This document shows positions 7,036 to 15,498 of a stretch of DNA of 64,000 bases, in pieces. Every line of letters begins with the position of its first letter. The stretch's first letter is position 1. The translations under genes and the position numbers were made by a program. The DNA comes from J054 sp965223095 (GTDB taxonomy: Bacteria; Pseudomonadota; Gammaproteobacteria; Steroidobacterales; GCA-2729495), in NCBI GenBank assembly GCA_965223095.1, contig OZ244979.1, positions 1,364,001 through 1,428,000 on the forward strand, given 5' to 3'. Below the pieces are notes generated by a model. The model ran no database searches and was not told where the DNA came from. It was given only the letters and a program-made list of their open reading frames with translations.

Positions 7036-9185
7036 GCCAAGCCACAGCCGCCGTGGGTGCACCCGTCACGATCACTCCGATGCTCGAAACCGATGATGAG
7101 TTTGTCCGCTATTGGCTCGCGCAAGCGACGTTGCGATTGCGGCGAGAGGTTTGTTGGTGCTGGCACCTGCGCACTGGGCAGACTCAGCAGATCGGTATCC
7201 CGCCGATCGTCGATCCGGCCGCGGAGAATCTGGAACTGAACCGGTATCACGTCGAGAAACAAGCCTTTTTCGCCACCGACGTTACTGCCGGCTATCTCAG
7301 TGAGCAGATTGACGTCAACCCGCCGCAGATGCCGGTACCCACGGTCCCCGGGAGTTGGGCGCGGGTTCAGGAAATGCTCGGGCTCAACCATGCCGCGCAA
7401 TTCGTTTTGGCGCTGAGTCTTTCTGCGCGTGCCGACAGTAGCATTGGACCGATCATCAGCGCGTGCATGAACGATGCCTCGCGGCCGTTTCCGACCTTGG
7501 CTCTGGCGCAAAAGCTCTGGGACGATCCGACTTCTGTCATCGCCTGCGCGGATCCCAACCATGCCCTGTATCGATGCGGCTTGTTGCGGCTGGGAGAAGC
7601 GGGCGGGAACGATGTGGTTTGGCAACGGCCACTCGACATGCACAGTTTCGTCACGGCCTCATTATTAGACCCGGCTTGCTCTCCGCCGGAAATCTTCGAT
7701 GCCGGGTTCGATCAGCCCGACCCGGAAAGCGAGGCGGTAGGGGCTTATTTGCCGTTGTTGGCGTCAACGGATGAAACGGCTATGCAAGTGGTGCCAATGA
7801 TTGGTCCGCATGATTCCGACTACGTGACCTGGGCGATGTCGATCTCCCGTCGGCTGGATCGCCGGGCAGTACCGCTGGCCGATGCCCTGTCAGCCGATCC
7901 AGCGACTATGCGCGCCATCGCAAGCCTGGCATGGATGCGGGGAGAAGACATCGTGCTGGCCAGAGATTGGAGCGCGAACGAATCCCATCCCGGCCGTGAA
8001 CCATGGATTGCCGAAGTGCTGTCGATTCCCGTGCGCTGGTATGTACCTGCCGAGACTATGCGGCGGTTAGATAGTTTCCCGCCGTTCTGCAAATTGCCGG
8101 CATTCAATATGCCGTCGCTGGATTTCCAGGCCAGGCGCGACCGACTTACGCGGGCAGTGGGCAGGCGCGGCAGCGGACTGGAAAGAGTCATCGATGAATG
8201 TGCTCGTCGCTTCCGCTTTCAGGACAAGACGCTGGAGCAAGTCGAGCGTGCGGTCGCGCTGTTCGATGGTCCACTGAGCGGAGAGCAGCTGATTGAAATT
8301 TGCCGGGCCAAGGCTACCAACCGCCTCGGCGCGTTGGCGGAGAAGATTCAGCCCCGGTTCGCGATCGAGGAGATCGTCTTGCCAGCGAGTGAGCGCAGAC
8401 AGCTTGACGAACTGGTGTTGGCGATGAGTTCGCTAACTGAAGTGCATTACCGATGGGGTACTGCGAAATCCTGGAACGATGGCGGTCTTACAGTGCTGTT
8501 TTACGGCGCGCCGGGAACCGGAAAGACGATGGCGGCGGAGGCGATCGCGCAAGCGCTGAAGATGCCGATATACCGCATCGACCTGTCGCAGGTGGTCAAT
8601 AAATATATTGGCGAAACCGAAAAAAATCTAAAAGGAATCTTTGATGCCGCAGATACGAGCGATTGCATTCTCTTTTTTGATGAGGCCGATGCATTGTTCG
8701 GCAAGCGCACTGAGGTCAGGGATGCCCATGACCGGTTCGCGAATATTGAAATCAGCTATCTGCTAGAGCGAATGGAGAGATTCAAGGGCCTTGCGATTCT
8801 GGCAACCAATCGCAAACAGGATATGGATGAGGCGTTCATGCGCCGTCTGCGTTACGTCATAAACTTTCCGATGCCGGGCGCAAGTGAGCGCGAAAGAATC
8901 TGGCGCCGACTGTTTCCTCCGCAGGTGGATACCACAGTGCTCGACTTCCACTATCTCGCAAACCAGTTTCCATTATCCGGAGGCCACCTTCGTTCCATTG
9001 CCTTTAATGCATGCCTCCAATCGGCCGCGGTGGGGTACACAGGAGACTCGGAATTTGTCGGGAAGGTGAGCATGGAGTCGGTCCTGATGGCAGTAAAGCG
9101 CGAACTGAAGAAACTCGAGCATTCGGCAAGCGATGAATTGTTCGGCAAATACGCGCAGATGATGAGGGATCTAGGGGATGCCTAG
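7032..9185 (+). CDS. AAA+ ATPase of the injection system (Pvc15/Afp15-like)
   Basis: 717 residues from the ATG at 7032, preferred over 7026 because GGAGGT lies 9 bases upstream and it forms an ATGA overlap. The N-terminal 400 residues match the long regulatory region of eCIS ATPases. The C-terminal AAA+ module has Walker A GAPGTGKT near 491-498, Walker B CILFFDEADALFGKR near 545-559 and a sensor stretch LAILATNRKQDMDEAFMRRLRY. Most eCIS clusters carry one such ATPase, thought to aid assembly or cargo loading. T6SS ClpV is different, having two AAA domains. Confidence 0.92.
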   Translation: MSQATAAVGAPVTITPMLETDDEFVRYWLAQATLRLRREVCWCWHLRTGQTQQIGIPPIVDPAAENLELNRYHVEKQAFFATDVTAGYLSEQIDVNPPQMPVPTVPGSWARVQEMLGLNHAAQFVLALSLSARADSSIGPIISACMNDASRPFPTLALAQKLWDDPTSVIACADPNHALYRCGLLRLGEAGGNDVVWQRPLDMHSFVTASLLDPACSPPEIFDAGFDQPDPESEAVGAYLPLLASTDETAMQVVPMIGPHDSDYVTWAMSISRRLDRRAVPLADALSADPATMRAIASLAWMRGEDIVLARDWSANESHPGREPWIAEVLSIPVRWYVPAETMRRLDSFPPFCKLPAFNMPSLDFQARRDRLTRAVGRRGSGLERVIDECARRFRFQDKTLEQVERAVALFDGPLSGEQLIEICRAKATNRLGALAEKIQPRFAIEEIVLPASERRQLDELVLAMSSLTEVHYRWGTAKSWNDGGLTVLFYGAPGTGKTMAAEAIAQALKMPIYRIDLSQVVNKYIGETEKNLKGIFDAADTSDCILFFDEADALFGKRTEVRDAHDRFANIEISYLLERMERFKGLAILATNRKQDMDEAFMRRLRYVINFPMPGASERERIWRRLFPPQVDTTVLDFHYLANQFPLSGGHLRSIAFNACLQSAAVGYTGDSEFVGKVSMESVLMAVKRELKKLEHSASDELFGKYAQMMRDLGDA

Positions 9186-9468
9186 TTATCGACTCAATAT
9201 TGGGAGAATCAATGTCTCACTGCAGGGCGTGTCGGCGAGCGTGGCTGAGGAGATTCGCGAGAATCTGGCCGCGGAATTGGGCCATCGACTCGGTGATATC
9301 CGGCTTTCAGACCGGATTTCCGCAAATCGCGTGGTCCTGAGTCCGCCGCCCATGCAGATACATTCGGCGGTCGATGGCCCGACCTTACGCGGATTGATCG
9401 CCGAAGGTTTGAGCAATGCGTTGCGCGGCGAATTTGGCGCCGACAATGAGGATGTGGGTGGGCCATGA
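9178..9468 (+). CDS. Small conserved-position protein of unknown function
   Basis: 96 residues. The N-terminus (YRLNIGRINVSLQGVSASVAEEIRENL) is an amphipathic strand followed by a helix. Its IGRINV motif recalls the short strand at the C-terminus of the 282-residue linker protein. No catalytic residues. The ATG overlaps the end of the ATPase gene by 8 bases and its stop overlaps the next start (ATGA), so it is translationally coupled between the ATPase and the tube-initiator gene. A baseplate accessory role is inferred from position only. Confidence 0.6.
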   Translation: MPSYRLNIGRINVSLQGVSASVAEEIRENLAAELGHRLGDIRLSDRISANRVVLSPPPMQIHSAVDGPTLRGLIAEGLSNALRGEFGADNEDVGGP

Positions 9469-10151
9469 GTTTGATGCTTCGTGGTGCGCTTGCGGAATAT
9501 ACCGGTAACTTTCTAGGGCCGTTGCCCAACGTGGTCATATTTCAGTTCAACCCGGAACAGCTTTCGCGCACGCTTGAGATTCCGTCGCGGGGCGGTACAC
9601 AGGCCGCCATTGCACGCACTCACGAGCGTCACCATGCAGAAGCACCGCCGTCGGAGTCTTTTAGCGTTACCGCGCATTTTTCTGCGGCAGACGATTTGGG
9701 CAAGGGCGGCGCACCCGCTGAGATTTTCAGGCGATTTGGTGTCGGACCGCAAATTGCTGCTCTCGAAAAAATGGTCTACCCGAATGGCACGGGCAGCCTT
9801 CTCGGTGAGGTGGTCGATGCAATCGGTGATGTGCTGAGCGGCGGCGACGCGGCACCGGAACGGCCGATACCTCGCGAGCAGTTGCCACGGATCCTGTTTG
9901 TTTGGGGGGTAACACGGGTATTGCCGGTGGCGATCCGGTCTCTGTCGATAACCGAACAACAGTTCGACTTCATGCTCAACCCGGTTCAGGCACAAGTGGA
10001 GATCGGTCTCGAAGTCATCGGTGACCTTTCCGGCGGCAGCGACCCGATTGGCAAAGGGGCGCTCACCTACACCCGGGCTGTAAAGGAGACGCAGGCGGCC
10101 CTGAACCTGGCCAGGGCCGCGGACGTCGTCACCGACATCATTCCGTTCTGA
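9465..10151 (+). CDS. Tube-initiator / baseplate adaptor (Afp7/Pvc7-like, without LysM)
   Basis: 228 residues resembling the CIS tube protein family that joins the tube to the hub: the N-terminal strand VVIFQFNPEQLSRTLEI is a family hallmark, followed by ESFSVTAHF and, further on, LPRILFVWGVTRVLPVAIRSLSITEQQFD. In Afp7/Pvc7 this domain carries a C-terminal LysM-like domain; here that part is apparently encoded by the separate next gene. Start 9465 overlaps the previous stop. It continues straight into the baseplate part of the operon. Confidence 0.82.
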   Translation: MSLMLRGALAEYTGNFLGPLPNVVIFQFNPEQLSRTLEIPSRGGTQAAIARTHERHHAEAPPSESFSVTAHFSAADDLGKGGAPAEIFRRFGVGPQIAALEKMVYPNGTGSLLGEVVDAIGDVLSGGDAAPERPIPREQLPRILFVWGVTRVLPVAIRSLSITEQQFDFMLNPVQAQVEIGLEVIGDLSGGSDPIGKGALTYTRAVKETQAALNLARAADVVTDIIPF

Positions 10152-10162
10152 CGGGGGGAAAT

Positions 10163-10435
10163 ATGTTTTTGAAAGCATCCAGATATTTCGAGTTAGATAC
10201 TGCGGAGGCGGTCGATGACAGCGGGCGTGTGGTTAGGGCCGTGAAGCTTCGGCGCCTGCCCGAAACGAGCGGGCAGGACATGATCGTCACCGACAGCGAT
10301 CAGTTGGACATGATCAGCCAGGCACGTTACGGGGATGCGACCCTTTTCTGGCATATCGCTGACGCAAACTCGACGCTTGAGGCAAATGAATTGGTGAAAG
10401 TGGCGGGCCGGGTAATCCGGGTACCCGGAAAATAA
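10163..10435 (+). CDS. LysM-like baseplate protein
   Basis: 90 residues. The segment DMIVTDSDQLDMISQARYGDATLFWHIADANSTLEANELVKVAGRVIRVP has the LysM-like layout of gpX/gp53 baseplate proteins: a conserved aromatic (W), an ADAN-type turn, and a closing strand that ends in P. It would stabilise the hub-wedge contact rather than bind peptidoglycan. A strong ribosome site (GGGGGGAA) precedes the ATG. Together with the 228-residue protein it covers the role of a single Afp7/Pvc7 gene. Confidence 0.75.
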   Translation: MFLKASRYFELDTAEAVDDSGRVVRAVKLRRLPETSGQDMIVTDSDQLDMISQARYGDATLFWHIADANSTLEANELVKVAGRVIRVPGK

Positions 10436-10437
10436 GC

Positions 10438-11550
10438 ATGTCGACCGCGAACTTCCGTGTGTATCTAGATAATGAGCCGGCGGGTGAGGATCGGCTGGGA
10501 TTATTCAATGAGATTCGCGTGGATCAGTCGATTGGAATGGCCACTGAAGCGGAATTGAAAATCGATCTTTCGGTCGACGACGCAGGTGAGTGGGAGACTT
10601 TGCAGGAAGAATTCATCCAGCCGTTTCGCCGCATACGAGTTGAAATTCAGGTGGGCAATAGCGATTACAGCCCATTGATCGATGGGCCCATCGTTGGGCA
10701 GAGCTTTGAACTCGACGCGGCACCATCGCAGAGCATCCTGATCCTGACGGTGCACGATGACAGCGTATTGCTAAATCAGGATGAAGAGGTCGAATCGTAC
10801 GAAGACAGGAGCCCGGATCAGATTGCGGCCGACCTGTTCCGGCGATACGGGCTTGAGGCAGATACTGATCCGGTGTCCTCACCGGCGGGGACGCTGACTC
10901 ATTTTCTTGTGCGTCGAGGCACGCCGATGCAGTTCCTTCGTGAGATGGCGCGCCGACATGGCCTGTTCGTTTACGTCGAGCCGGATGCCAGCCCGGGAAA
11001 CAGCAAAGGGATTTTCAAGTATCCCGAGTTGAAGAATGGCGATTACCCGGAGCTTCTATTGTTAGGCGCGGAACGCAATATCAACCGATTTTCGGCTCGC
11101 TTCGATGGATTGAGGCCGCTCAAGGCGACCGCTTTCAATTTAGATATAACCAGTCAGGAAGTGCTTTCTTCGCAGGCTGCGCAAAGCAGCCTCGATCCGC
11201 AAGGTGCCATCCTCACTCATGAATTGGCGGCCGGATCGACCACCTTGCTTGCGCGGACACGCGAACATTCTGTGGAGCTGAACGCGGCAACCGTGGCTGC
11301 GGTTGACCATTCCAGCTGGGCCTATTCGGCCAGAGCCGAGGTCAATGCCGACAATTACACGGGGATACTGTCGCCATACCGCACCATTACCGTTGCGGGA
11401 GCCGGCGGCCATCTCAGTGGCGAATGGCTGATCGGTCGGGTGCGCCACACTTTCAATGATGCCGGCTATGACCAGTCGATTACCTTACAACGCAATGCAC
11501 GTTCGGCCGGTGTTGCGGATGGCCTCGGCGTGCCAGCCGGGTTGTTCTGA
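10438..11550 (+). CDS. Baseplate hub protein (gp27 / late-control D-like)
   Basis: 370 residues matching the hub half of Pvc8/VgrG-type proteins. N-terminal strands (NFRVYLDNEPAGEDRLGLFNEI), the central DRSPDQIAADLFRRYGLEAD and the TPMQFLREMARRHGLFVYVE segment are the usual signature of gp27-like hubs. The C-terminal region ends with GEWLIGRVRHTFNDAGYDQSITLQRN, also typical. It would form the trimeric platform between tube and spike. The stop overlaps the next ATG (TGATG), so hub and spike are probably made in matched amounts. Hub and spike are separate genes here and fused in Afp8/Pvc8 and VgrG. Confidence 0.88.
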   Translation: MSTANFRVYLDNEPAGEDRLGLFNEIRVDQSIGMATEAELKIDLSVDDAGEWETLQEEFIQPFRRIRVEIQVGNSDYSPLIDGPIVGQSFELDAAPSQSILILTVHDDSVLLNQDEEVESYEDRSPDQIAADLFRRYGLEADTDPVSSPAGTLTHFLVRRGTPMQFLREMARRHGLFVYVEPDASPGNSKGIFKYPELKNGDYPELLLLGAERNINRFSARFDGLRPLKATAFNLDITSQEVLSSQAAQSSLDPQGAILTHELAAGSTTLLARTREHSVELNAATVAAVDHSSWAYSARAEVNADNYTGILSPYRTITVAGAGGHLSGEWLIGRVRHTFNDAGYDQSITLQRNARSAGVADGLGVPAGLF

Positions 11551-12263
11551 TGGAGGGCTCGGTGGAACGTCTGGTGGTCGAACTGGCGGAGCAGAAACGT
11601 GCCCAGTTCTACGGCAAATACCGTGGTGTCGTCAGCGATGTGAACGATAGCCAAAGTATGGGGCGACTGCGCGCCAAAGTACCGGAAGTCTTGGGCGAGG
11701 TAGATTCACCCTGGGCTTTGCCTTGTGCTCCCTATAGTGGCGACGGCATCGGCGTCTACACCGTACCGCCCGTCGGCTCCGGAGTGTGGATTGAATTCGA
11801 GGCAGGGGACCCTGCAAGACCGATCTGGTCGGGATGCTGGTGGGGCCTCGATCAATTGCCTCAAAACGAGGTTGGCGATCAGACCGGGCCGCCGCTCAAA
11901 ATCATCCGCACCGAGTCGGGAACCATGCTCACCATGGATGACGAGAACCAGGTCATTTCATTGACGGATGATGGTGGCAACAACATTCTCAAGATCGAAG
12001 TGACCAAGGGACTAATTACCGTCAAGGGGCAGACCAAGGCGGTAGTCGAGGCGCCGCAAATCGAACTGGTCGAGAACGCGACTCATCCCGTGGTGTTCGG
12101 GGATGAGTTGATGGCCTATTTGAATCAGATCGTAACGATCTATCAAAGCCATATTCACCCCGGGCAGACGGTTGCCAGCATTCCGGTCACGCCGGCTCCG
12201 CCGGTGCCGCCGTTTCCGGCCCCTTCGCCGTCACTCCTTTCAACCAAGGTCAAGGCGGGCTAA
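11550..12263 (+). CDS. Central spike protein (gp5 / baseplate V, OB-fold)
   Basis: 237 residues. The OB-fold occupies residues about 10-105 (YRGVVSDVNDSQSMGRLRAKVPEV to VWIEFEAGDPARPIWSGCWWG), the classic gp5/VgrG signature. A beta-prism-like repeat region follows (TMLTMDDENQVISLTDDGGNNILKIEV). The tail carries HIHPGQ and a proline-rich stretch (PPVPPFPAPSPSLLS). It would pierce the target membrane. No separate PAAR gene is present, so the tail may form its own tip. The ATG overlaps the hub stop. Confidence 0.88.
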   Translation: MEGSVERLVVELAEQKRAQFYGKYRGVVSDVNDSQSMGRLRAKVPEVLGEVDSPWALPCAPYSGDGIGVYTVPPVGSGVWIEFEAGDPARPIWSGCWWGLDQLPQNEVGDQTGPPLKIIRTESGTMLTMDDENQVISLTDDGGNNILKIEVTKGLITVKGQTKAVVEAPQIELVENATHPVVFGDELMAYLNQIVTIYQSHIHPGQTVASIPVTPAPPVPPFPAPSPSLLSTKVKAG

Positions 12264-12266
12264 TAC

Positions 12267-12557
12267 ATGCCGACGGACAAACTGAAACCCGGTCGAGTAT
12301 CCAACTTCACCAACAGTATGGCCGAAGCGATGGATGAGGCATTTCGGGAGGAATGGAGATCCGTAAAAGGTTCCAGTCTGCCGAGACTGGGTCAGGAGGA
12401 CCGACGAATCTTACTGGTGGCGATCGCGCAGGGCATCGCGGCGCACCTGAAGGAACACGCCAACGCGATTAACGTGCGAATTGACCTGGCGGATGGCGCG
12501 GCCAATACCACGGTCGATATCAGCCTGGACGGTGTCATGGAGATCTTGACGCGATGA
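12267..12557 (+). CDS. Small helical protein between spike and gp25
   Basis: 96 residues. The N-terminus is acidic and helical (NSMAEAMDEAFREEWRSVKG). A helical segment (DRRILLVAIAQGIAAHLKEHA) and a strand pair (NVRIDLADGAANTTVDISLDGV) follow. It occupies the position where PVC-type clusters place a PAAR tip, but I see no PAAR sequence features. Its stop overlaps the next start (ATGA). Unknown function; baseplate accessory by context. Confidence 0.6.
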   Translation: MPTDKLKPGRVSNFTNSMAEAMDEAFREEWRSVKGSSLPRLGQEDRRILLVAIAQGIAAHLKEHANAINVRIDLADGAANTTVDISLDGVMEILTR

Positions 12558-12922
12558 GCGGGCGACACATGGCCTTTCCTTTTCGTGTCGGGGCCGATGG
12601 CCGAACGACGGCACCGGCCGATCCGGATGAGCATGTGCGCGACGAGCTGGTGCAATTGTTGCTGACTAACTTTGGCGAGCGGCCATTCTTGCCGGGCTTC
12701 GGCGGAGGCCTCCGTCGCCTGGTATTCGAGCGAAATGACGAAGTTGCCGCGGGGGTCTCCAGGGCCCAACTGAGTGAGAGTTTGACCCGTTGGTTAGGGC
12801 ATCGGATCGAGATAGTGGAACTGATTGTGGAGGCGGAGGAATCGACACTGAAGGTGGACCTGCATTACCGGAACCTGGTCACCCATTCGGAAAAACGACT
12901 TTCCTTTCAGTACCAGCCATGA
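12554..12922 (+). CDS. Baseplate wedge protein, gp25-like
   Basis: 122 residues of the GPW/gp25 family (Afp9/Pvc9). Signature segments: DEHVRDELVQLLLTNFGERPFLPGFGGGLRRLVFE and WLGHRIEIVELIVEAEESTLKVDLHYRN. In T4-like machines gp25 joins the wedge to the first sheath ring and triggers contraction. The ATG at 12554 overlaps the preceding stop. An internal ATG at 12569 is a possible second choice. The stop overlaps the next start at 12919. Confidence 0.93.
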   Translation: MSGRHMAFPFRVGADGRTTAPADPDEHVRDELVQLLLTNFGERPFLPGFGGGLRRLVFERNDEVAAGVSRAQLSESLTRWLGHRIEIVELIVEAEESTLKVDLHYRNLVTHSEKRLSFQYQP

Positions 12923-15498
12923 ATCATATCCAGGATCAGGAAAGACTTCGTGACCGGGCCCGGGAAGTGGCTTTGGATGCCACGCTCAACGGGATCAAGC
13001 TACTGTTCGTCAAGTTGCAACCCGAAGCGGCGCCGACGCATGCGTTGGTCGATGTTGAGTTCCTGAATGCCAATCAACTGGCAAAGATCCACGCCGACGT
13101 CACCGCTGGTGTTCTGCAGTTGGACGAGGTTTTCTCGATCACTGGGGGAAGTCGCCTTGTCGGCGGTGCGGATGAAGGCGAGGTCCGGGTTACGGCCATC
13201 ACCGGGCAACCGACGCCGGAAAATCTGCAGCTGAGAATCGAGCCGATTGGGGATTACTCGACTTATCGGCTGCGGGTGACATTCAGGGATCCGGCCAACC
13301 CGAATCAGGATGTCTTCGATCCGATTTTTTCGGCGATTGACTTCAAGTTCCGACCAGGCTGCTTCAATCTGGATTACGCGCCGGAATGGAAGCCGGCCGC
13401 CGCGCCGCAGCCGGAACCCGCGATCGACTACCTGGCCAAGGATTTTGCATCGTTCAAGCATGTGCTCATCAATGCCATGGCGGACCGGGTACCGAACTGG
13501 GCGCCCACCAGCGAGGCGGATCTGGACCAGGTGCTGATCGACCTGATCGCCGCAGACGCGGATGAACTCAGTGACTACCAGGATCGGGTCATGAACGAGG
13601 CTTTCCTGACGAGCGCACGCAAACGCGTGTCCTTGGTTCGGCACGCCCGACTGATGGATTACCAGGTGAATCCCGGCAACCAGGCGACCACCTGGTTGGC
13701 GGTGAAAGTAGATGCCGATGTCGATCTCCAACCCTGGCATTCCCACACGGGTTTCGGCGTATGGACCGGTGATGCGACCGTGGGCGAGGAAGCGGTCATG
13801 GATCCAGACGCCGTTATCTTTGCGAACACCTCGCGACGAAGTTGCTTCGCGTTGCTGAACGAATTGAAACCGTATACATGGGGCGGGCTGGTGACGGCGC
13901 TGGAAACGGGTGCCACACAAGTGGACTTAGCTCTGCCTGCCCCGGCTAGCGAGGCCAATGCCAATCGGATACGCGACCTGTTTCTCGACGAGCGCGTTAC
14001 CCACCTATTGATCGAGCAGAAACTGAATCCTGAAACGGGAACCGTCAACGGGCGCGACGTTACCGCGCGTCAGATTGTAAGCTTGGGCCGCGACGATGAT
14101 CGCTCTGAGTCCGAGCGAAAGCCCCGCGCAGAGTCCCTTTTTGACCCCAAGGACAAGCAGTGGTTCGTGAGAGTCTACTGGCTCGAGCGGGACAGACTCA
14201 CGCGCCGCTATTGTTTTGTAACCACTTGCCCCAAGCGTGGGGAAATTCTCGACGTCAGTTTGTTTCATGCCAACCTGTTGCGCGTTGCGCACGGGCGCCC
14301 CTACAAGACCACATTTGCCGCTCCCGAGAAGGTGCTGAGTGCCGTCGTCAATGATCAGTTCCTGCGCCAGGACAATGCCCATCACGAATCGACCTTGACC
14401 ATCCAGACCGATGAGGGTCCTGCGTGGGGCAGCATCTGTCGTCTGCCGAACTCCCCGTTGGCACACTGCGACAAGGTTGTCGGCCGGCAGCAGTGGGTTC
14501 CAGCTGCTTTGCGTGTCGAGGTAGACGGACAACCGTGGTACCAGCGGAACGACTTGATCGACAGTGAAAAAGACGCCCGCCATTTCATCGTCGAAACCGA
14601 TGAGCACAATATCAGCCAAATTCGGTTCGGCAACAACCGGAACGGCCGGGCGCTGACTGCCGATGCCGAAGTCGTTTGTTTGTACCAGGTCGGCCAGGGG
14701 GAATCGGGCAACGTGGGTGCCGACAGGCTGACCGGATTTGATCACAGCGTTCATCCCCATGTTACCGAGGCCTGGAATCCGCTGGATGTCACTAACGGCC
14801 GTTCGCCGGAGCCGCCCGAACGGATCATTCGCCGCGCGTCCGAGGCCTATCGCAACCATCAGCTACGCGCCGTCACCCTGGAAGATTACATCGAGCGGGC
14901 AGAGGAGCTGGAAGGCGTGGCCCACGCGGCCGCTCGATACGTCTGGACTGGCAGCTGGCGTGGTGTTCGCGTCGTGATCGACCCCAGCGGCACAACTGCG
15001 ATGAGTGACCAGCTGCGTGATCGAGTTGCGCGCCACCTGGATGCAGTGCGACTGATCGGTGATGACATTGAACTCCGCATGGCCCATTACGTGCCGCTGA
15101 TGATCGAACTGCGACTATGCGCTCATCCTGACTATTGGCCCGAAGATCTCGACGCGGCATTGCGAATCGAATTCTCCGACGGCCATACCCCGGACGGACG
15201 CCTCGCGTTCTTTCATCCCGATCGGTGGACATTCGGTCAGCCGTTGTATGTCAGCCAGATTGTCGGGCGGGCACTCGCCGTGACCGGGGTAGAGCGTCTC
15301 GTGGAGGTCCGGATGCGGCGCGTCAATCCCAGGCCCGGCCCAAGCCAGATAAGTGTTGTAGTGAGTCCGGAAGACTTGCCGTCTGTCCATACAGAAAGGG
15401 TCGAGGTGGGTGAGTTCGAGATCGTGCAGGTGGCCAACGATCCCAGCCGTCTCGAAGGCGGGCGAATCGAGTTCGACGTCTTGGGAGGCCGGGCATGA
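12919..15498 (+). CDS. Baseplate J-like wedge protein 1
   Basis: 859 residues from the ATG at 12919, chosen because it forms an ATGA overlap; the longer frame from 12790 runs through the gp25 gene. It resembles the putative baseplate assembly proteins of eCIS (Afp11/12 type, gpJ/gp6-like): PAIDYLAKDFASFKHVLINAMADRVPNWAP near residue 170, DDRSESERKPR, the beta-rich middle, and a C-terminal gpJ-like region (RRASEAYRNHQLRAVTLEDYIERAEELEGVAHAAARY, then GRALAVTGVERLVEVRMRR). It would form the wedge ring around the hub. Confidence 0.85.
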   Translation: MNHIQDQERLRDRAREVALDATLNGIKLLFVKLQPEAAPTHALVDVEFLNANQLAKIHADVTAGVLQLDEVFSITGGSRLVGGADEGEVRVTAITGQPTPENLQLRIEPIGDYSTYRLRVTFRDPANPNQDVFDPIFSAIDFKFRPGCFNLDYAPEWKPAAAPQPEPAIDYLAKDFASFKHVLINAMADRVPNWAPTSEADLDQVLIDLIAADADELSDYQDRVMNEAFLTSARKRVSLVRHARLMDYQVNPGNQATTWLAVKVDADVDLQPWHSHTGFGVWTGDATVGEEAVMDPDAVIFANTSRRSCFALLNELKPYTWGGLVTALETGATQVDLALPAPASEANANRIRDLFLDERVTHLLIEQKLNPETGTVNGRDVTARQIVSLGRDDDRSESERKPRAESLFDPKDKQWFVRVYWLERDRLTRRYCFVTTCPKRGEILDVSLFHANLLRVAHGRPYKTTFAAPEKVLSAVVNDQFLRQDNAHHESTLTIQTDEGPAWGSICRLPNSPLAHCDKVVGRQQWVPAALRVEVDGQPWYQRNDLIDSEKDARHFIVETDEHNISQIRFGNNRNGRALTADAEVVCLYQVGQGESGNVGADRLTGFDHSVHPHVTEAWNPLDVTNGRSPEPPERIIRRASEAYRNHQLRAVTLEDYIERAEELEGVAHAAARYVWTGSWRGVRVVIDPSGTTAMSDQLRDRVARHLDAVRLIGDDIELRMAHYVPLMIELRLCAHPDYWPEDLDAALRIEFSDGHTPDGRLAFFHPDRWTFGQPLYVSQIVGRALAVTGVERLVEVRMRRVNPRPGPSQISVVVSPEDLPSVHTERVEVGEFEIVQVANDPSRLEGGRIEFDVLGGRA

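Noticed and set aside
12790..12918. Longer start for the first baseplate J-like gene
   Set aside because: The extension runs through the gp25 gene in another frame; the ATG at 12919 gives an ATGA overlap and a family-like N-terminus.
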